Assembly (NCBI GenBank): GCA_030704615.1
Contig: CM060732.1
Coordinates: 38,233,053 to 38,297,052 of the forward strand
Direction: 5' to 3'
Source of the DNA: Takakia lepidozioides
Taxonomy: Eukaryota > Streptophyta > Takakiopsida > Takakiales > Takakiaceae
Length of the DNA stretch: 64,000 bases
Below, one piece after another: positions 36,023 to 46,607 of the stretch. Numbering within the stretch: position 1 is the first letter of the stretch; every line of letters begins with the position of its first letter. Under the pieces are notes generated by a model. That model was given only the letters and a program-made list of their open reading frames with translations, did no database searches and was not told where the DNA came from. A program made the translations under genes and the position numbers.

Positions 36023-36456
36023 GTAGTAGCTGACAAGGTGCCAAATTTGCTGGACTTTCACAAAGACCTGCCACACTTGGAAGCTGCAACTAAGGTGGTC
36101 TCCTTCGACCCAACGTCTTACCCATGTGTAGTTTGACAAACGTTCCCCAAATTTTCAAATATCTTTCAAGCTATGTTTGTGTTCTGGTGCTTCTGACCTC
36201 TCCATCTCTAGTCTATCAACAAGGTTGCGAACGGGAGAAGTGAATGATAGATAGGCATTGTGAGTAATGTATATAGCCATGCCTGCATTGGGGAAAATAG
36301 ATCAAACCTAACTGGTGAGTGTTAGTTAGTTTGTTGCAGATCCAGCTGAAGCTGTTAACTGAAGATATGCAAGCTGTAAGCAATGGCTTGGAGAAGGTGA
36401 AGCAGGAACTCGCTATCTGTGAGAATGACGGACCTGTCTCTGCTGATTTTTGCAAG
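36023..36456 (+). pseudogene. captured formin FH2-domain exons
   Basis: Two exons with intact GT-AG borders. 36023-36094 (24 codons) reads VVADKVPNLLDFHKDL and then PHLEAATK. 36340-36456 (39 codons) reads IQLKLLTEDMQAVSNGLEKV and then ENDGPVSADFCK. This is the consecutive FH2 core of plant class II formins, which nucleate and cap actin filaments. Both exons are phase 0 and open, with a 245-bp intron between them. No other FH2 exon is recognised nearby, so it is a fragment inside the CACTA element. Retention of the intron shows it was copied as DNA, not through mRNA. Confidence 0.8.
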
Positions 36457-36839
36457 GTTGAACAGGACATACCTCTCTGCTTAGCTATTGAAGAGAAAGT
36501 TATTGAGCTCACATTGAATGGAATGTTAGGAATTTGATGTGCATGCTGTTGTCCACTAAAGTTATGGGTCTCTATCATCCATAGTTCTGGATGAGATAAT
36601 AGCAGTAATTTGTTGTACTTCGACTCAGTCTTTCTGGCTTGATGGGGTTCTTCTAAGCACCAACTAGCACCTCTGGGTATTTCTCCCTGGTAGTTCAATA
36701 CTATGGTTGAAAGAACCTAGTTTTAGATGAGAAAGGGTGATGCTCATTTGTGTCTCCTCTTCATGAAGATAGTCACTTCTCTGAGCTGCACAACAACACC
36801 AAGTATAACCTTGTGATGCTGCTTTTGTACAAGCCTGGC

Positions 36840-37190
36840 AGCCCTGGAAAAGGGCAAAGAGGTGCATGGTGACTAGAATTGTACCAAATGTCATTCTGAA
36901 CACAACCCTGGCAGCTCTGGAAAAGGGCTTGCAAAGAGGTCCATGATGACATCGTCAGGGCTGGAATTGTACCAAATGTCATTTTGAACAATACCCTGGT
37001 GGGCATGTATGCAAAATGTGGGTGCATCGAGGAGTGTTCGACACTATGGCTGAACAAGATGTGGTGTCGTGGAGTGCGATGATTGCAGGATATGCACAGC
37101 AAGGGCGCGGGATGGAGGCTTTGGAGACCTATGAGCAAATGATGTGCGAAGGGGTGAAGCCCAACCACAACACGTTTGTGGAACTAGTGT
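36840..37190 (+). pseudogene. PPR fragment (inside CACTA element)
   Basis: Broken repeats: ALEKGKEVHGD near 36845, VPNVILNNTLVGMYAKCGCIE around 36970-37030, then, in another frame, VFDTMAEQDVVSWSAMIAGYA and GMEALETYEQMM to about 37145. Frameshifts separate the pieces. Confidence 0.8.
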
Positions 37191-37309
37191 GATAAAATGA
37201 TAAGGTGAGTTGGGTGTTTCCTAGAACAAATCTAGGCTGTTATTTGTCGGCTGCTAGCAGCACGGCAAGGATGTATGCATGATTTGTGCAGAGGCGTGGA
37301 TAGCATGGA

Positions 37310-37845
37310 AGTAGTTGCACTGTCACATTATCCAAAGTGGATTCATGCCAAATGTTTTTCTACTCAGCACCCATGTCAAACATGTATGTTAAGTGCAGGA
37401 GCATCATGCATGCATGCTCACGAAGTTTTCAACAGAATGCCTCAATGATCTTTGATCACGTGGAATATAATGTTGGCAGGATTTACCGAGCATATTGGGT
37501 GTGGTAGGAATGCTTTGGAGACCTATGAGCAAATGCTGCGCGAAGGGGTGAACCCCAACCACATCACATTTGTTTGTGTTTGCAATGCGTGTGCATGCCT
37601 GGAAGCTCTGGAAAAGGGGAAAGAGGTCCATGGTGACATCGTCAAAGCTGGAAATGTACCAGATGTCATTCTGAACACTGCCCTGGTAGACATATATGCC
37701 AAATGTGGATGCATTAAAGATGCGAAGGGAGTTTTCAACACTATGGCTGAACGAGATGTGGTGTCATGGAACGCGATACTTGCAGGGTATGCAGAGCAGG
37801 GACATGGTATGGAGGCTTTGGAGACCTATGATCTCCATCAATAGC
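37310..37845 (+). pseudogene. PPR fragment, longest open stretch (inside CACTA element)
   Basis: From 37452 a 130-residue open frame contains nearly four PLS-type units: MITWNIMLAGF, GVNPNHITFVCVCNACACL, ALEKGKEVHGDIVKAG, VPDVILNTALVDIYAKCGCI, NTMAERDVVSWNAILAGYAE. It stops at 37844, where OSB-like sequence resumes. There is no transit peptide, E or DYW region. It is probably not a working gene, but this much open frame suggests recent capture or some constraint. Confidence 0.75.
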
Positions 37846-37847
37846 AC

Positions 37848-38570
37848 AGCGGCTACAAGTGGGTAGATGGTCAACTGGAAACAGCAGCGGCAACAGCACA
37901 ATTCATAGAATAAGGCGCTGCTATTGAAGGTACCTTCTTCAACATATTTCACCCTGTTTTCCCCTGCTATCAGAGTCATCCCTAAATTTTTATGTTGAAT
38001 TCTGCAAGTTAGCTCGTTGGTGGATCTATGGTGGGGAGTGATTTTGATATGTTACTGCCAATGTGGTCGACAGGAAAGTATCGAAGAATAGATAACATAG
38101 ACTCGAGGAGAAGCTCTGGAGTGAATACGTTCCCGACCTCAGTCAATGGTAGAACAATCGAGGCAAAAGGTGAATGTCTGTTGGAAGCAGACGCATAGGA
38201 ACTAGTATGATAACTAGGGTTGGGGTGTTTGCTCAAGCAATTCTAGGTTGTCATTGTCAGCTGCTAGCAGCAAGACGAGGATGTATGCATGATTTTGTGC
38301 AGGGGCATGGATAGCTGAAGGAGCAAGGATAGAGTGTGGGTCCAGATTCATCCAGGAGGGCCGGATTTCAAGCTCCAGATTACCTATGATTCCTTGTGGA
38401 AGGATAAGTACAAGAAACCTGCATGGGTAGATGGTCAATTGGAAGCCGCCGCAGGCAGCGGCACAATTGATCAAATCAGGCACTGTTAATCAAGGCACCT
38501 TCTTCAACACATTTCACCCTGTTTTTTCCTCTTATCAGAATTGGCCGTCTCCAGAAGTATTGCTCTGTTT
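37848..38570 (+). pseudogene. OSB-like PDF-motif exon remnants (copy C, inside CACTA element)
   Basis: A tail of a right half-motif (WVDGQLETAATAQ) at 37860, a left half-motif around 38100-38175 (EEKLWSEYVPDLSQW, then NNRGKR in frame with one stop), and a right half-motif at 38355-38480 (GPDFKLQITYDSLWKDKYKK, then AWVDGQLEA). The bases between them match the same intervals in copies A and B, so the intron-like parts are also conserved as repeat. Confidence 0.65.
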
Positions 38571-39486
38571 AACAAGGTCCTTGATTCAGCTAGTAGCGTC
38601 AGAACAAACTAATACTACAACAATTCAGCCCAGGTGTGGGCTTGCTTATTTTTTGCTTACTGGGCCTTTTCAGGCATGAATTTTTGGACCTTGTGGCCTT
38701 TGAGGTGTCCATTGGGACATTGGTCTCATTTGGATTTTTGTAATATAATTTACAGGACGTGTATTCCCCTGTACTGGTCTATTTTGATTGTCTTGTGGTT
38801 GCTAGTATGCAGGAGGGGCATTCTGTTTTTATATCGGAATTTCACCATGTAATGAAGAATTTAAATCATTTAATATTTTTTATTTTTTATAATATTATTA
38901 AATTAAACAATACTACCATTTAATAAAATTTTCCAAGCTGCTATTCCCCTATTTTGTAAATAAAATATAAGTTTAAGAATTTAAAATTACAAATATAAAC
39001 TATTAAATTATTTTCAAAGAACATTCTTGATGACACGTGGCATAAACCCTGCTCGAACTAGAACACGTGGCATTATATGACACGACATTCTTTTATCCAT
39101 ATTTTCACCATGTGTAAAGATAAGTAGTCATATATGCTAGTCATATATTCTGTCTAAGTGCCACATGTTACATCTGAAGTGCAACAGGTGTCATGACTTG
39201 TCGCCTGCGTAGTGGTGCACGTGTTCATCTAAAGCCTCTCCATGTAGGCAACGCTCAGCAGACAATGTAGTCATATGTAAGTCATAGAGTTATGACTACA
39301 TCCCTCTCTTATGTATGACTCCAGGTGCCACGCACGCAGTCACGACTATGACTCGCAAAACACAGTCCTAAAGACTAGTCGCTATGACAGGGTTTTTTTC
39401 ACTACAGAGTGATGTAGTCATGAACGCATATAGGACTGAAAAAATAGTCATATGTGTAGTAATAAAAACGTTCATCTATTGTAGTG

Positions 39487-41919
39487 CGTGTTCCATTGTT
39501 GATTCCAGGGGTTCCTGTTCCTGACATTGAAAGACCTACCTCCTCAGGCTCTAACTACTCAGCGTATGTCAGGGCAGAAGCGGCCTTTGAAGAAAGAGCT
39601 TTGTATTCGGCTCGTGGCTCAGTGAGTTCGGGCTCTTTGCCAAGTGGTGACCCTGACAAAGCTGATTACGGTTTGGGCTACGTTAAGTCTGCTTACGATC
39701 TTGAGGGGCTGCCTGATGTTAACTCGCAAATCCAGGATTCTCTTGTGTTTGACAGTGAGCAGCTCGAGTTGAGCAGTGACGACTTGGTGTGGATCGATAA
39801 ATCTGAATCTCGATTTTTTGTGGACGTCTCACGTTTTTCAGCTACTGAACGGGCGAGAGTCTCTGTCTGGATTAGCGATCCTGCTTTACTGGTGAGGGAA
39901 GTCCATAGTGTGGTTGACAAAGAGCTAGCTGTGAGGAGACAGTTCAAGGTGCCTATCCCCGAACTCAAAAGTCGATTTTTGTCTTACGGTGCCTTGGAAT
40001 TCAGGCAGTTTAGGCTTTGCGAACAAATCTTTGTTCAATCCCTTGACGTTCCGCCGGTGTCCTGCGATTTTGTGGATCCCTGGCATTTGGCTTTGTTCAC
40101 CAGTGGCATTGGTGCGATTTTGTTACGATTGTTAAGATTTGGGAGTCTTGCGGTGTGTACACCTACTACCCGTGACCTTGTTGATTCTCTCACGGGTCAT
40201 AGTGAGAAGGCTCTTCAAGGAGATCTTGTTATTCTTCCTAACGAGCGATTCGCTCTCCGCTGGATTCGCAAACTGAACGTTTTTTACTACATCGGGCATT
40301 GGCCGCCGAGCATTGTCTTGTCTCAAACTTGGAGAAGCGACCGTTACTGGGGGTCAGACTACACCTTGTATGTGGGTTTTTGGTTCAAGAATTCCCGGGT
40401 GGAATTGGTTGGCTCTTGCTGAGCACGATCAAGAGACACACAAGCTTTTGAGGATTGTGACTCCACAAGCTTGGCAGTGTACCACTATGGTGGAAGTTGG
40501 AGATCTCTAAAGGTGGTGATTCCTAACTAATGTTCAACTCGCCCAATAGCCGTTGGTTGCGTTCAGGTAGAAATAGGATATCTGCTGCTCCTGTGTTATC
40601 TCCAGTCACTGAGCCTCAACGTAGGACTTTTGTAGAGTCAGATTTGGTATCAATGGAAGAAGGATTTAGTGGGGTTGATGGTAGAAATCAGGTTAGGGCT
40701 TCCAATGGTCTTGGACTTGCGGCAGCCACTAGCACCAGGCCTGGCTTGGGTGGTAGAATTCGGGAAAACTAGGATGTTGCAGATGATACAAGGGCCAACC
40801 TGTATGCCATGGATTTCCATGCACGACGGATGGACGGCTTGGATCGCATAGGGGAGTCACCTGCAGGTCAGCCTAGCATCTCAGTTTCGAGTTCCGCTCT
40901 ACCGACAAAATTGAGGCCTATTTCCTTGCATGACAATCCAATTTCAAGGTATGTCTATCACCTCCTCTCGTGCATCTCATCCTTTGTACGTGGCTAGTGA
41001 GTCCGCTTGGTCTGGCCCTGTGCGAAGCCAAGTGCTTGCACAGAGTCAACCAGCTCTTCAGTCATGGTGCAGTACCCCACCTACTATACCACTCTCGCGG
41101 GCTATGGGAGGGATGGCAGTTCATGAGGATGGAGGTGCGAGGTCAAGTCACAATAATTTGGGAATTCAGCCAGTGGCTTTTCAGGGACATGTAGATGTTA
41201 GTCATGTATACCATGTAGCGCCGGTGATTACTTATGCCTATCCTAAGTATAACATGGGAAAGAAGATAGAGAATTTTCTGGAATTGTTTGAAGTCAGTGC
41301 TCAAATGAACAAAGCTACGGAAGAGGTCATGATAGGTACATTCCGCATGAGCATGCAAGGAGAAGCTAGTGATTTGTTGCATGTTGCTTTGAATGGTGAA
41401 GAAAACCTGACTTGCGCCAAGGTTAAAAGAAGGGCACTCATGATCTTTAAACCTGCGGAGAGGCCTTTGGATAGCCTTGACAAACTTTGTGGCCGGCCAT
41501 ACAATGAGGGTGAGTCTCTTTGGCAATACTTTTTAGGTCTAAGGGCTGCTGATGTTGAACAAGTGCCTGAAGTTGTTGTTATTAGGGAGAGGTTGCTAAG
41601 ACAACACTTCTTGATAGGCATGCCAGCAGAAGTGAAAGCCTGGGGACAACGTCGTACTTTCAGGGATAGTGATGAGATGTTGCATGAGGTTAGTCTTAAG
41701 CTTATGGACCTGGCTGAAGCAAAACAAAGGCGACACCATGTGAAATTTCAGATCCCTTATATGGATCATGAAGACACCATGGCCGCCACATTTGATGAGA
41801 GAGAGACCTCTCCTGTAGGATCTGAGTCTAGTGACTCTGCTTTGCAAGAATTGGCTCACACTGTGGGTGAGTTGGGAATGAGTATAGCCACTCAATTTGC
41901 AGCCTTGAAGGCTGATTAG
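39487..41919 (+). pseudogene. gag region of element 1
   Basis: Frame 39487-40422 (unrecognised N-terminal part with an acidic, Ser-rich start) is followed after a frame change by 40930-41919. The latter has a retrotransposon gag-type helical domain: KIENFLELFEVSAQMNKATE, GTFRMSMQGEASDLLHVAL, ESLWQYFLGLRAADV and RERLLRQHFLIGMPAEVKAW. It packages element RNA in the intact parent. It ends in a stop (TAG at 41917) directly before the zinc-knuckle part. Confidence 0.75.
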
Positions 41920-42179
41920 CAGAGGACTGAGTGGAGACCTAGAGACCAGCAAAGAGCTGAATACAAACCGAGAGATCAGCAGAGAGGTAAAGGTGGAGGG
42001 TTCAGAGGAAAGACACAAACAGGGGCTACTTATGAGAGGAAGTTTGCTCCTTGTTATATTTGTGGTAGTGATGAGCATTACACTAAGGTATCTCCTGACC
42101 GTGAGGGCTATGCTGATTATATCAAAGAGAAGAAGAAGGCAGGGTCTTCCAACCAGGCTGCCCACATACATTTAAACTA
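41920..42179 (+). pseudogene. gag C-terminal zinc knuckle, altered
   Basis: Continuous with gag except for the TAG. A basic Arg/Gln-rich stretch (RPRDQQRAEYKPRDQQRG) leads to CYICGSDEHYTKVS. This is a C-x2-C-x4-H-x4-C knuckle whose last Cys reads Ser, so zinc binding is probably lost. Confidence 0.65.
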
Positions 42180-42189
42180 AAAAGATCTT

Positions 42190-42810
42190 TTGGGCAGGGG
42201 ACGAGGTCATGGGAAGCAGCACCCTGTTGATGCAAGTAAGAAGAGGGTCATGTTGTCAACTAACTTTAAGGCTTTGCATTGTGAACTAGCCAAGAAATGT
42301 CAAGTGCCTGACATAAGTCCCTTGATCACACAATGTCATGTGCATCATTTGAGTTTTCCATGTATTGTAGATACTGGATGTACCATGTCTGCCATCCCCT
42401 TGCAAAAAGTGAGAGTCTTGGGCCTCAAGTTGACCCCTGCACAAGGCATGGAGGTCATCATTGCAGATGGGTCAAGGTATGAGCCCTTGGGGCTGGTCAC
42501 TATCCCTATTAGAATTCACAAGAAAAATGTCTTGATTACTTGCATAGTTACAGTATGAGACCAGTTCTTATTGGGATTGGATTGGATGACAGGGGCTCAA
42601 GCTACCATCAACCTTGGTGACAACTCCCTAAGATTTCCCAATGGGGAAGGACATGAAGTTATAGTGCCTCTCAAGACTGTCAAGATGCATGCAGGCATTG
42701 CTACTGCCAACCTTTTCCAAGTTCAAGCCATGGTAAGGGAGGTAAGGCAAATGACTCACCACAACATGTCTTGGCTGGATTTTTACAAATACAAGCCAGA
42801 TCTTGCTTGA
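42190..42810 (+). pseudogene. aspartic protease of element 1
   Basis: FPCIVDTGCTMSAIPL holds the Asp-Thr-Gly active site of retropepsins, followed by VIIADGSRYEPLG (flap region). After an in-frame TGA at 42556 comes FLLGLDWMTGAQATINL, the second conserved ILG-type block. The stop shows decay. Confidence 0.8.
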
Positions 42811-42860
42811 TGTATGAGTGACATATACCTAGCTCTGGTCAAAAGTCTGGTGCTCCCATT

Positions 42861-43250
42861 GTGGTGCAAAAGAATAGTACGTTGATTAGAGCTCCATGTG
42901 ATGTCACTATTCCACCTATGTGCCAGAGAGTGGTCAAGACCCAATTGGCCTATCTTTGTCCTAAGGGACACTACCTTGAGGTTGATGGATGGAGGAGGCT
43001 TATTGCCTTAAAGCATTGTGTTGTTGCTACTGGGGTTCTTGATAGAGGTTACAAAGATGAAGTCAAGCTTCTTATAGCCAGTCCTGAAAGGTTTCATGTG
43101 ACCATCAAGAAGGGGCAAGTGCTTGCTAGAATTTCTGCCCGTCCCTTAGAAGAGATTGGTGAAGTCCAGCCTACTTTTGGTTTTGAAGCCTTAAGCATTG
43201 TCCATGATCAATCAGATCTGCTTTTTCCAGCCACTCTTCTCCTACCATGA
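42861..43250 (+). CDS. dUTPase-like domain between protease and RT of element 1
   Basis: A 129-residue frame shows the trimeric dUTPase pattern. CDVTIPPMCQRVVKTQLAYL matches the IPP...L/V-T block. CPKGHYLEV matches the P-x-G-x-Y block. GVLDRGYKDEVKLLI matches motif 3 (G-V-x-D-x-x-Y), including its conserved Asp and Tyr. HVTIKKGQVLARI matches the F-x-I-K-K-G-D-R-I-A-Q block. The uridine-binding PRSG (motif 2) is replaced and motif 1 is incomplete, so catalysis is doubtful. dUTPase domains are known from some retroviruses and LTR elements; in this position it is unusual. Its stop overlaps the RT frame's ATG by four bases (ATGA at 43247). Confidence 0.6.
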   Translation: MVQKNSTLIRAPCDVTIPPMCQRVVKTQLAYLCPKGHYLEVDGWRRLIALKHCVVATGVLDRGYKDEVKLLIASPERFHVTIKKGQVLARISARPLEEIGEVQPTFGFEALSIVHDQSDLLFPATLLLP

Positions 43251-44743
43251 GCTTCAAGAATAGACTCAATGCTCAAGAAAGAGAAGCCATTGCCAAAGTC
43301 CTTGGTGAGATCAAACTCAACCCCTTACTTGAGGAAGCCCAAAAGAAACAAGTTGAGACCTTGATAGCTCACAACCTGGATGTGTTCAGTCTTGGAGCTT
43401 CTGACCTTGGGAAGACCAATATCCTGCAGCATGACATTGAGACTGAGGGACATCCTGTCAAGCAATTTGCCTATAGAGAGAGTGTGAAAGAGAGGGCTAT
43501 TGTGCAAGAGGAAATCAAAAAAATGCTTGATGCTGGTGTGATTAAGCCTTCCATCTCTCCTTGGGCCAGTCCCACAGTCCTTGTAGGGAAGAAAGATGGA
43601 AGTACTTGCTTCTGTGTGGACTTCAAGCGTCTCAATACAGCCGCCAAGAAAGATGCATATCCCCTCCCCAGGATCAATGAGACCCTTGACATGTTACATG
43701 GAGGCACTGTGTTTTCTTGCTTAGACTTGGCCTTTGGATTTTGGCAAGTGCCTCTAACTGAGGAAGCAAAAGAGAAAACCTCCTTTGTCTGTAGGATGGG
43801 CAAATACCAGTATGGGACCATGCCTTTTGGTTTGTGCAATGCAACTTCTACCTTCCAGCGCCTAATGGATAGTGTCCTTGGAAATTTGAGGTGGGAGTGT
43901 GCTTTGATATACATTGATGACATCAATGTATATTCAGCCATCTTTGAAGCCCATCTTCTTGACTTGCAACGTGTCTTCAGCAGACTTAGAGCTGCAGGGT
44001 TAAAGGTTAAGCCAAAGAAATGTGAATTGTGCATGCCTGAGCTTCACTTCTTGGGTCATGTCCTATCAAAAGAAGGTCTTAAGCCTGATCCTGAGAAGCT
44101 TCGCTCTGTCTGGGAGTTTCCCATTCCCAAGGACAAACATTGTGTTAAATCCTTCTTTGGTTTGGCTTCTTACTACCGGAGGTTCATCAAACATTTTGCC
44201 ATGATTGCTTTTGCTTTGACCAAGCTTCTGGCTAAGGATGTTCGCTTTGAATGGGGCACTTTCCAACAAGTTGCCTTTGAAAGGTTGAAGGTCGCTCTCA
44301 CCACTGCTCCAGTCCTTATGTTTCCCAAATTTCACCTGCCTTTCAAGATGCAAACAGATGCTTCTGATGTTGCCATTTTGTGTCAAGTAGTTGATGGGAA
44401 GGAGCATGTCATTGCTTATGCCTCTAGGAAGCTGGACAAGCATGAAAAGAACTACTCTATCACTGATAAGGAGGGGCTAGCTTTGATCTTTGGTGTTAAA
44501 CACTACAGGCAGTATTTGCATGGCAGCAAGTTTGTGGTTGAGACTGATCATCTTCCCCTTAAGGCATTGCTTCGGCCTCGTGAGTTGTATGGTAGACTGG
44601 CACGATGGGCTATGTTCCTGGGGACAGGCCCTGTTCTTAACCTTTTATGTGTTGATCAGCAGCATTTTTTTCTTGATCCATCTAGCTTGGAGATAGCCTT
44701 CTTGATGATCCAGGCTGAGTCCCTATATTGCTGGTTTGGATAG
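43247..44743 (+). CDS. reverse transcriptase / RNase H of element 1
   Basis: A 498-residue open frame. It has the RT motifs AGVIKPSISPWASPTVLV, FCVDFKRLN, SCLDLAFGFWQVPL, MPFGLCNATSTFQRLMD and the catalytic YIDDI (about residue 224), then LHFLGHVLS. It continues into RNase H with FKMQTDASDVAI, VIAYASRKLDKHEKNYSITD and KEGLALIFGVKHYRQYLHG. It ends shortly after an RNase H C-terminal region that looks frameshifted. All three RT aspartates are present. Ty3/gypsy type by motif and gene order. Confidence 0.95.
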   Translation: MSFKNRLNAQEREAIAKVLGEIKLNPLLEEAQKKQVETLIAHNLDVFSLGASDLGKTNILQHDIETEGHPVKQFAYRESVKERAIVQEEIKKMLDAGVIKPSISPWASPTVLVGKKDGSTCFCVDFKRLNTAAKKDAYPLPRINETLDMLHGGTVFSCLDLAFGFWQVPLTEEAKEKTSFVCRMGKYQYGTMPFGLCNATSTFQRLMDSVLGNLRWECALIYIDDINVYSAIFEAHLLDLQRVFSRLRAAGLKVKPKKCELCMPELHFLGHVLSKEGLKPDPEKLRSVWEFPIPKDKHCVKSFFGLASYYRRFIKHFAMIAFALTKLLAKDVRFEWGTFQQVAFERLKVALTTAPVLMFPKFHLPFKMQTDASDVAILCQVVDGKEHVIAYASRKLDKHEKNYSITDKEGLALIFGVKHYRQYLHGSKFVVETDHLPLKALLRPRELYGRLARWAMFLGTGPVLNLLCVDQQHFFLDPSSLEIAFLMIQAESLYCWFG

Positions 44744-44990
44744 TGGATCTCATGTCTAAAGCCTTTGTGGGGGGCTGATCTATCCTTCCTTGTTCCTTGT
44801 CTTTCTTTTTTCAGCCTTGGTTCGGGTTTGGTGCATCTACTGCTGTACTCCGGTGTAGGTTTTGGCAGTGCTTTAAGGCCTGATTTGCCTTCCCATGAGC
44901 CATTTCAAATGAGGCAAGGATCTAGTGGCTGGAGATAATATGAGGCAGACACTCCATGTCACGCTTACTAAAGCCCATTGAACCTCGCTT

Positions 44991-46100
44991 ATGTGCAGTG
45001 TAATCATGGATGATATGCTGCATGCAGCGCTACTCCATCAATGTCTTCATGGATATTCACCTGCAGGGCTCCCTGAGAAGTTGAGGAAGCAAGTGTTGTA
45101 CAATGTGGATGCTCATCGTTGTAGGGATGACAAGTTGTACAAAGTGGGCACTAAGGATGGGAGTCCTTGCTACTTGGAGGTACCACCACGGAGCCAGTTA
45201 AATGCTTTGTTGGAATGCTTTCATGCTTCTTTGTATGCAGGTCATCTTGGGGTCAAGAAGACTATAGCTCGCATACAAGAGGTGTACTACTCGAAGGGAA
45301 TTCAAAGAGATGTGACTGCCTTCATCTCCAAGTGTGAGGCATGTCGATCTAACCTTGCACTTCCTTGGGTGGGGGTCACTTATAAATTGCAATCCTTGCT
45401 TGTGACACATGTCTTTGCTCGAGTTGGTATTGACTTGGTAGGACCTCTCACTCTCACGTTAAAGGGTCATAGCTATTTTTGGGTAGCTACAGATTACTTG
45501 ACTAAGTGGGTAGAAGTCTGCCCTATGGTTACCAAGGATTCTGACTCGGTAGCACAACTCTTCTTTGAGGAGATTGTGATGAGGCATGGTTGTCCTCTTG
45601 AGGTCATTACTGATAATGGCCGGGAGTTTTGCAATGACATCTTGAATATCATATGCTTTAACTTTGGAATCAAGCATGTGACTAGAGCCCCCTACCATCC
45701 TCAAACCAATGGTTTGACGGAGCATTTCAATCAGACTTTCTGCCGAATGTTGGAGAAGAATGGCGAGCTTGCAAGGGAGTGGGACATCTTCATTCCTCCT
45801 CTGGTCTTTGCTTATCGCACTACTGTTCATGCTAGCAAGAGGAAAACTCCTTTTGAGTTGCTTTATGGTAGACGCTGTGTCTCTCCTTTGGATCCTACTC
45901 CATTGATTTCCACTGTTTCTGAGCCTGCTGACTTGACTAATTTTGTAGAAAGGGTGCATGCTAGGCATATGGTCTCGGTTAATGAGGCTAAGGCTAACAT
46001 TGTTCTTGCTCAAGCAGTACATGCTAGGAATTTTAACAAGCGGGTTAAGTACTCAGATCACTTCCATGAGGGACAGACTGTGTGCCTACGTCTTCCGTAG
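44991..46100 (+). CDS. integrase of element 1
   Basis: A 369-residue frame with an HHCC zinc region (FHASLYAGHLGVKKTIARIQ and FISKCEACRSN). The DDE core has GIDLVGPLTL (first Asp), VITDNGREFCND (second Asp) and PYHPQTNGLTEHFNQTF (Glu). YGRRCVSPLD closes the core. The frame ends in TAG at 46098, but coding-like sequence continues in frame (about 46101-46346: GPYLLYKLLRG, VVFTPRGAGAM), so the last part is cut off. No chromodomain recognised. Confidence 0.95.
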   Translation: MCSVIMDDMLHAALLHQCLHGYSPAGLPEKLRKQVLYNVDAHRCRDDKLYKVGTKDGSPCYLEVPPRSQLNALLECFHASLYAGHLGVKKTIARIQEVYYSKGIQRDVTAFISKCEACRSNLALPWVGVTYKLQSLLVTHVFARVGIDLVGPLTLTLKGHSYFWVATDYLTKWVEVCPMVTKDSDSVAQLFFEEIVMRHGCPLEVITDNGREFCNDILNIICFNFGIKHVTRAPYHPQTNGLTEHFNQTFCRMLEKNGELAREWDIFIPPLVFAYRTTVHASKRKTPFELLYGRRCVSPLDPTPLISTVSEPADLTNFVERVHARHMVSVNEAKANIVLAQAVHARNFNKRVKYSDHFHEGQTVCLRLP

Positions 46101-46584
46101 GGGCAGCATGCATGTAAATCTAAGCGGAAGATCGATGGTCCTTATTTGTTGTACAAGTTGCTTCGTGGGAGACGTGCTTTGATTTTGCCGCAGGGACACA
46201 ATACGAAAGCACATGAGGAGCCAGTGGCACTTGCAGATTTGATTCATTCGGAGCTGGCTTTTGACTTGACATGCATCAATGTTGAGGGGCGTTCGGTGGT
46301 GTTCACTCCTCGTGGTGCAGGTGCTATGGAGACTTCGATTTCATAGGAGACTTTTGGACTTGGACATCTCTTCATTTTCAGATTGTAGTATTCTTCCATA
46401 GTTGTTTTGTAGTCTAGTTTTAGACTTAGCATGAAGTTCCAACTTGTCCACACACGTAAGGTTTTCCTTTGCATGGGTTTTGTCCCACCGGGTTTTCCCA
46501 TGAAAGGTTTTTCACCCTGCGACGTTGGGGAACTTCATGGCGGGGTAACATCCTTATATTTTACCTCGCGGAGCTCGGATTTTT

Positions 46585-46597
46585 AAGGGGGGGGGAG
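46585..46597 (+). other. polypurine tract of element 1
   Basis: AAGGGGGGGGGAG lies 10 bases before the 3' LTR, the usual plus-strand primer position in LTR elements. Confidence 0.8.
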
Positions 46598-46607
46598 CCT
46601 TCACATA

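Larger units (their letters stand above)
33450..39486. mobile_element. non-autonomous CACTA-type transposon carrying host gene fragments
   Basis: The ends form terminal inverted repeats that start CACTACAA; 27 of the first 31 positions match between the two ends. A 3-bp duplication, CGT (33447-33449 and 39487-39489), flanks it, the hallmark of CACTA/EnSpm elements. Both subterminal regions are rich in GTCAT/ATGAC motifs (33490-33780 and 39090-39470). No CACTA transposase was found. The 6.0-kb interior holds OSB-like PDF exons, PPR fragments, two formin FH2 exons with their intron, and LINE 3' tails. It sits inside the gag region of retroelement 1. This is a gene-capturing (Pack-type) CACTA element. 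Confidence 0.9.

Noticed and set aside
33173-39486. Reading the 6-kb insertion as part of the retroelement's own leader
   Set aside because: CACTA terminal repeats and the CGT duplication show it is a separate insertion.
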